Shown here: positions 13,776 through 16,981 of the stretch, piece by piece | Numbering within the stretch: the stretch's first letter is position 1 | How the letters are laid out: every line of letters begins with the position of its first letter | Assembly: GCA_017938785.1 (NCBI GenBank) | Contig: JAGBAU010000119.1 | Location: forward strand, 1 to 16,981 | DNA: 16,981 nt | Reading direction: 5' to 3' | DNA from: Clostridia bacterium | GTDB taxonomy: Bacteria > Bacillota_A > Clostridia > Christensenellales > Aristaeellaceae | Notes under the pieces: model-generated | Told to the model about the DNA's origin: nothing | Database searches by the model: none | Seen by the model: the letters and a program-made list of their open reading frames with translations, nothing else | Made by a program: the position numbers and the translations under genes

Positions 13776-15311
13776 TTAGCCTTCGTATACGGCCATTTCC
13801 ATGATCTTATCTTCAGTGGCTTCCTCGCGGCTGAGTTCGCCGACAACCTTACCGCCGGCCATGACCACATAACGGTCAGCCATGCCCATCAGTTCGGGAA
13901 GTTCGGAGGAGATCATGATAACAGCAACACCGTCTGCCGCCATGTCATTGATGATGTTATAAATATCATTCTTGGAACCAACGTCGATACCCTTGGTCGG
14001 CTCGTCCATGATGATGAGACGGGGTTCCGTATTCAGAGAACGGGCGATAACAACCTTCTGCTGGTTACCACCGGAGAGGGTTGCAACCTTGGTGCCCATG
14101 GTGGGCGCCTTGATGCGCAGGCCATCGAAATAAGGCTGCACTCGGCCGCGCATGCGCTTATCCTGCACCACGGGACCATTGGAGATCTTATCCAGGTTGG
14201 AAATTGCGATATTGGTCTTGATATCCCACACGAAGTTCAGGCCGTATACCTTTCTGTCTTCCGATACCATGGAAATACCGTTGGCTACAGCCCTGGAGGT
14301 AGAGCCGGGCTTGAACTCCTTGCCATTGATATAAATCTTACCGCTCTTCACCGGCAGCATGCCGTAAATGGCCATGCAGACTTCACTTCGGCCTGCGCCG
14401 ACCAGACCGGTCATACCCACAACCTCGCCCGCACGAACCGAGAAGGACACATTTTCAATCAGGTTCTTATTGGCGATATAGGGATGGGCTACGGTCAGGT
14501 TTTCTACACGAAGAACTTCTTCGCCGATCTTTACATCGCGGGGCGGATACATATTCTGCAGGTCGCGGCCGATCATATCGTGAATGATACGGGCAGTATC
14601 ATACTCAGCCTTTTCAAAGGTGGAAATGTTTTTGCCGTCGCGCAGGATAGTTACGCGATCGGTCAGTTCCATAATTTCTGCCAGCTTATGGGTAACAAAG
14701 ATGACGCCCGTTCCCTTTTCCTTCAGGGCGCGCACAACGGTGAACAGCTGCGCTACGTCTTCCTCGGAAAGGGAGGTGGTGGGTTCATCCAGAATCAGCA
14801 CTTTCGGATTGGTGGCCAGTGCGCGGGCGATCATCAGCATCTGCTGCTGACCAATGGACAGCTTGCGCACGTCGGCACGGGGATTCAGGGAGATTTTATT
14901 ATCTGCAAGCAGTTTTTCAGTTGCAGCATACATCGCCTTGAAGTTAACAAAGGGAGACTTGCTCTGCTTGCCCGTCACCTTGGTCAGGTGCAGGTCAGAC
15001 ATGTAAATGTTTTCAGCTACGGAGTAATACTTCAGTACGTTGATTTCCTGCGGCACATAGCCGATACCCATTGCAGCTGCATCGTTGGGGCTCATCGGCT
15101 TAACTTCTTCGCCGTTTACCTTCAGTGTTCCGGAATAGCTGCCATGAGGATAAATTCCGTTGAGAACCTTCAGGATGGTGGACTTGCCAGCGCCGTTTTC
15201 ACCGATCAGTCCGAGAATTTCGCCGGGTTTCACATTCAGACAGACATTGTCGTTGGCCAAAACGCCCGGAAATTTCTTGGTGATATTGATTGCTTCCAAT
15301 ACGTAGTTCAC
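13776..15311 (-). CDS. Sugar ABC transporter ATP-binding protein, duplicated RbsA-type
   Basis: The 511-residue protein contains two fused ABC ATPase domains and powers sugar uptake. Domain 1 has Walker A GENGAGKST (37-45), signature LSIGQQQ (151-157) and Walker B LILDEPT (172-178). Domain 2 has the degenerate Walker A GLVGAGRSE (302-310) typical of RbsA proteins, signature LSGGNQQK (412-419) and IIMDEPTKGID (433-443), so probably only domain 1 hydrolyses ATP fully. The start is GTG at 15311, with a weak GGGTGA site; the stronger AAGGA-rich stretch is too far upstream. The upstream gap holds several hairpins. Weak initiation after an abundant binding-protein mRNA fits the usual stoichiometry. 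It is most like RbsA, MglA and XylG by architecture. Confidence 0.95.
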   Translation of the reverse strand: MNYVLEAINITKKFPGVLANDNVCLNVKPGEILGLIGENGAGKSTILKVLNGIYPHGSYSGTLKVNGEEVKPMSPNDAAAMGIGYVPQEINVLKYYSVAENIYMSDLHLTKVTGKQSKSPFVNFKAMYAATEKLLADNKISLNPRADVRKLSIGQQQMLMIARALATNPKVLILDEPTTSLSEEDVAQLFTVVRALKEKGTGVIFVTHKLAEIMELTDRVTILRDGKNISTFEKAEYDTARIIHDMIGRDLQNMYPPRDVKIGEEVLRVENLTVAHPYIANKNLIENVSFSVRAGEVVGMTGLVGAGRSEVCMAIYGMLPVKSGKIYINGKEFKPGSTSRAVANGISMVSEDRKVYGLNFVWDIKTNIAISNLDKISNGPVVQDKRMRGRVQPYFDGLRIKAPTMGTKVATLSGGNQQKVVIARSLNTEPRLIIMDEPTKGIDVGSKNDIYNIINDMAADGVAVIMISSELPELMGMADRYVVMAGGKVVGELSREEATEDKIMEMAVYEG

Positions 15312-15407
15312 GAAAAAATCACCCGTCTTTCCTTCTCGGGCAGCCCGAGGGCGTCCCGGATAAATGGTTGCCGGAATCCGGCACCTGCGTATTCATACAT
15401 TAGAAAG

Positions 15408-15439
15408 GGGGTCGCCCTTGCACGGGCAAAGGCGACCCC
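15408..15439 (-). other. Stem-loop between binding-protein and ATPase genes
   Basis: A 9-bp GC-rich arm (GGGGTCGCC) pairs with 15431-15439; inside it a TTGC/GCAA pair extends the stem across one mismatch. On the minus strand it is followed by CCTTTCTAATG, too weak for full termination. A second small hairpin (CTCGGG-CAG-CCCGAG, 15335-15349) lies just before the ATPase start. The placement after a binding-protein gene suggests mRNA protection and reduced downstream expression. Confidence 0.65.
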
Positions 15440-15476
15440 GATTTTATTCCGACTTTAAATCCGGATTGTGGGTTTC

Positions 15477-16484
15477 TTACTTGAAGAACTCAGCAACTTC
15501 TGCTGCGATGCCGCGATGATGGGCCAGGCCGTTCTCGCCTTCGCCGTCAGCGGTAACAACGGGAGCTACCAGGTCGGTCCACATGGGAACTTCGCCGCCC
15601 TGCAGGACAACATCGAGGTATTCCATGGTCTTGTAGGCTTCCTCGTACAGGGGCTGTGCTACGATAGCGCCAACCTTGCCGGCCTCGAGGTAGTCCAGGT
15701 TGCCTTCGGTGGCGTCCATACCAACGATGAAGATTTCGCCGTCAGCCTTGCCAGCCTTGGTTGCAGCATCTGCCCAGGTGATGGGGGAGTTGCCGGTCAG
15801 GCCGAATGCGCCGATGATGTCGGGGTTGGCCTGGATGATTGCCAGGTTGATAGCGGTTGCAGAGTCAACAACGCCGCCTTCGAGTTCGGTGTCCAGCAGC
15901 TTGATGCCGTCCAGCTTATAGGTGGCCTTCATCTCTTCCCAAGTTGCGCGGAAGGAGTCGTTGGCGCTGTTTTCGGTGATGTTCTTGGTGTTCTGGGTGA
16001 GGGCAACGGAGCCGGTCTTGCCGTCCAGCTTAGCAGCCATCAGCTCAGCAACCTGCTTGCCGTACAGAACCGGGTCGCAAGCCATGTTGAAGGCCAGGCC
16101 TTCGGGATAGGTGCCATCTTCCTGAGCGTGGTTGAAGTGGGGGATACCAACGATCACGCCATCAGCTGCGATGGAAGCCATGGTCTCATAACCGGAAGCG
16201 TCGCCGCACCAGAGCAGGAGGCCTTCGCCGCCTTCCATGGCGAATGCTTCAGCAGCAGCCAGCATCTCAGCGTTGTCGCCGGATTCGGTGCCGATAACCT
16301 TAGCGTCGGTGTAGCCCAGAGCAGCAGCTGCCTTCAGGAAGCCGAGCTGTACGATGCGGTGTACGGGATGGTTTACTACGGTCATGCAGATTGCAACGGG
16401 GTGCTCTGCGGGGTTGTACTCGGCCATTGCCATGGGGGCCAGCACGAGCATCATCATGAGGACCAGTGCGAGAACTTTCTTCAT
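15477..16484 (-). CDS. Sugar ABC transporter substrate-binding protein (Peripla_BP_4)
   Basis: The 335-residue exported protein is the receptor of the adjacent importer. Residues 1-21 are a signal peptide with a Met/Leu-rich core ending AMA-EY; no Cys occurs in it, so it is not a lipoprotein. The mature part shows the two-lobe fold: a first strand VAICMTVVNHPVHRIVQLGF (30-49), EGLLLWCGDASG near 87-98, and the second-lobe DIIGAFGLTGNSPITWADA and GEIFIVGMDATEGNLDYL segments. It is unlike the orphan binding protein at 169-1116 in sequence detail, so their ligands probably differ. AAGGAGG lies 9 bases before ATG. It is first in the long operon and is preceded by a promoter with an inverted repeat in the start region. 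Confidence 0.95.
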   Translation of the reverse strand: MKKVLALVLMMMLVLAPMAMAEYNPAEHPVAICMTVVNHPVHRIVQLGFLKAAAALGYTDAKVIGTESGDNAEMLAAAEAFAMEGGEGLLLWCGDASGYETMASIAADGVIVGIPHFNHAQEDGTYPEGLAFNMACDPVLYGKQVAELMAAKLDGKTGSVALTQNTKNITENSANDSFRATWEEMKATYKLDGIKLLDTELEGGVVDSATAINLAIIQANPDIIGAFGLTGNSPITWADAATKAGKADGEIFIVGMDATEGNLDYLEAGKVGAIVAQPLYEEAYKTMEYLDVVLQGGEVPMWTDLVAPVVTADGEGENGLAHHRGIAAEVAEFFK

Positions 16485-16547
16485 TTGGGGGTTCCTCCTT
16501 TACTATTTGTCTGCTAATGCAGAAACTGAATCAAAATTATTCAAGCG

Positions 16548-16579
16548 AAAATGAACCTGCAAATGTAACGGTTCATTTT
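16548..16579. promoter_or_regulatory. Interrupted inverted repeat at the operon start, operator or leader hairpin
   Basis: AAAATGAACC (16548-16557) and its exact complement (16570-16579) are separated by 12 bases, with half-site centres 22 bp apart. It begins right at the predicted transcription start of the main operon. It could bind a dimeric repressor across two helical turns, or form a 5'-terminal mRNA hairpin. It does not resemble the LacI-type palindrome at 1207-1228, so a different regulator is implied. Confidence 0.6.
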
Positions 16580-16587
16580 TCTTGTAC

Positions 16588-16616
16588 ATTATAACATACT
16601 GCCGTTAATTTGTAAA
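16588..16616 (-). promoter_or_regulatory. Promoter of the main sugar operon
   Basis: On the minus strand TTTACA (16616-16611), a 17-base spacer and TATAAT (16593-16588) form a strong sigma-A promoter. The leader to the binding-protein ATG is about 97 bases and contains the inverted repeat plus a small TCTGC-TAAT-GCAGA hairpin near the ribosome binding site. No other equally good promoter is seen before the shared terminator at 4075-4102. Confidence 0.8.
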
Positions 16617-16763
16617 TACTTCAAGTAAAAAATTATTCATGTCATTTTTTATACTTTGTCAGAATTAACAAATTAACCTTGAAAATAGTATGCAATCGCT
16701 CAATTTTCAGTTGATTTTACACCAAATCAGGTAATATTTTATTAAAAACACAGCTTTACAAAA
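16617..16763. other. AT-rich spacer between transketolase gene and operon promoter
   Basis: This stretch is markedly more AT-rich than the genes and contains no supportable coding frame. A short TGATTT/AAATCA dyad is present, but no convincing terminator for the transketolase gene, so some read-through into the operon is possible. It may also hold regulator-binding sites upstream of the promoter, none of which I can identify. Confidence 0.5.
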
Positions 16764-16981
16764 TCAAAAATTGGTATTACCAGTGTTTTCGGGTGCTTTT
16801 TTTAGCCATCCGCACACCCGTTCAGCGACGCCTGCACCCGTAAGTCCGAAGAAACTGAGCAGCTCCTTAGCGCTTCCCGTCTGTCCATAGACGTCCGGAA
16901 TACCAATCTTCAGAAGCGGGGCCGGGCAGCCTTCGCAAAGCGCCGAAGCCACCGCATCCCCCAGACCACCGATGATGGAAT
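16764..16981 (-). CDS. Transketolase, C-terminal fragment (5' end outside window)
   Basis: The 71 visible residues are the C-terminal end of a transketolase or the C-terminal subunit of a split transketolase. The pattern SIIGGLGDAVASAL at the window edge, then PAPLLKIGIPDVYGQTGSAKEL and LLSFFGLTGAGVAERV, matches the domain-III region (IGGLGSAVAE... IGxPDxFGxSG...LLxxYGLT) of the family. Transketolase moves two-carbon units between sugar phosphates in the pentose phosphate pathway. It lies on the same strand, upstream of the sugar operon, a sensible neighbour for pentose use. The stop codon is TGA at 16766-16764. Whether it belongs to a two-subunit enzyme cannot be seen here. Confidence 0.88.
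   Translation of the reverse strand, partial: SIIGGLGDAVASALCEGCPAPLLKIGIPDVYGQTGSAKELLSFFGLTGAGVAERVCGWLKKAPENTGNTNF

Noticed and set aside
11761..16484. AI-2 (Lsr-type) uptake system because of two different permeases
   Set aside because: No LsrK-type kinase, LsrG or LsrR is present, and the aldolase has DERA rather than LsrF features.
1..16981. tRNA, rRNA, CRISPR array, insertion sequence or prophage
   Set aside because: No cloverleaf, spaced direct repeats, transposase or phage gene was found on either strand by reading.

Overview
The window looks like a carbohydrate-utilisation locus from a moderately GC-rich, anaerobe-type Bacillota (Clostridia-like). The grounds are strong AGGAGG ribosome binding sites before almost every gene, ribose-family ABC transport genes, and typical sigma-A promoters (TTGACA/TATAAT). 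A gut Christensenellales-type lineage is plausible, but this is only an impression from gene style. Both substrate-binding proteins have signal peptides ending in Ala-x-Ala rather than a lipobox.

Left edge (1-1390, minus strand): an orphan ribose-type binding-protein gene is driven by a consensus promoter with a perfect 22-bp LacI-type palindrome just downstream of the -10. It is followed by a strong stem-loop and the first codons of an unidentified membrane or secreted protein that runs off the window. A strong terminator at 1346-1385 insulates it from the next unit. Middle left (1390-4067): a degenerate SGNH-like protein and a three-helix PQ-loop (SemiSWEET-like) membrane protein are co-transcribed leftwards. 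They are divergent from a LysR regulator, which is followed by a hydroxypyruvate-isomerase-like TIM-barrel gene with its own promoter.

Main block (4110-16616, minus strand): a very long co-directional gene set. From its promoter it reads: binding protein, double-domain sugar ATPase, two different permeases, two related SDRs, zinc alcohol dehydrogenase, DUF4432 mutarotase, ribokinase, lone F5/8C-like beta-sandwich protein, a 154-bp palindromic intergenic element, cupin, second ribokinase-family kinase and deoxyribose-phosphate aldolase. It ends at a terminator shared with the convergent isomerase gene. The right edge holds the C-terminus of a transketolase.

Taken together, the main block encodes import of a sugar or polyol, anomer conversion, redox remodelling, phosphorylation and a DERA-type retro-aldol cleavage into central metabolism. 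The exact substrate cannot be read from sequence. 2-Deoxyribose or a sugar converted to it is the simplest idea, but the redox genes and second kinase imply more steps. The most unusual points are the loss of the catalytic Tyr in both SDRs, the palindromic element inside the operon, and the intracellular F5/8C-like protein. No RNA genes, CRISPR arrays or insertion sequences were recognised. No gene-free stretch exceeds 300 bases; the two longest (1117-1389 and 16485-16763) hold promoters, operators and leader hairpins.
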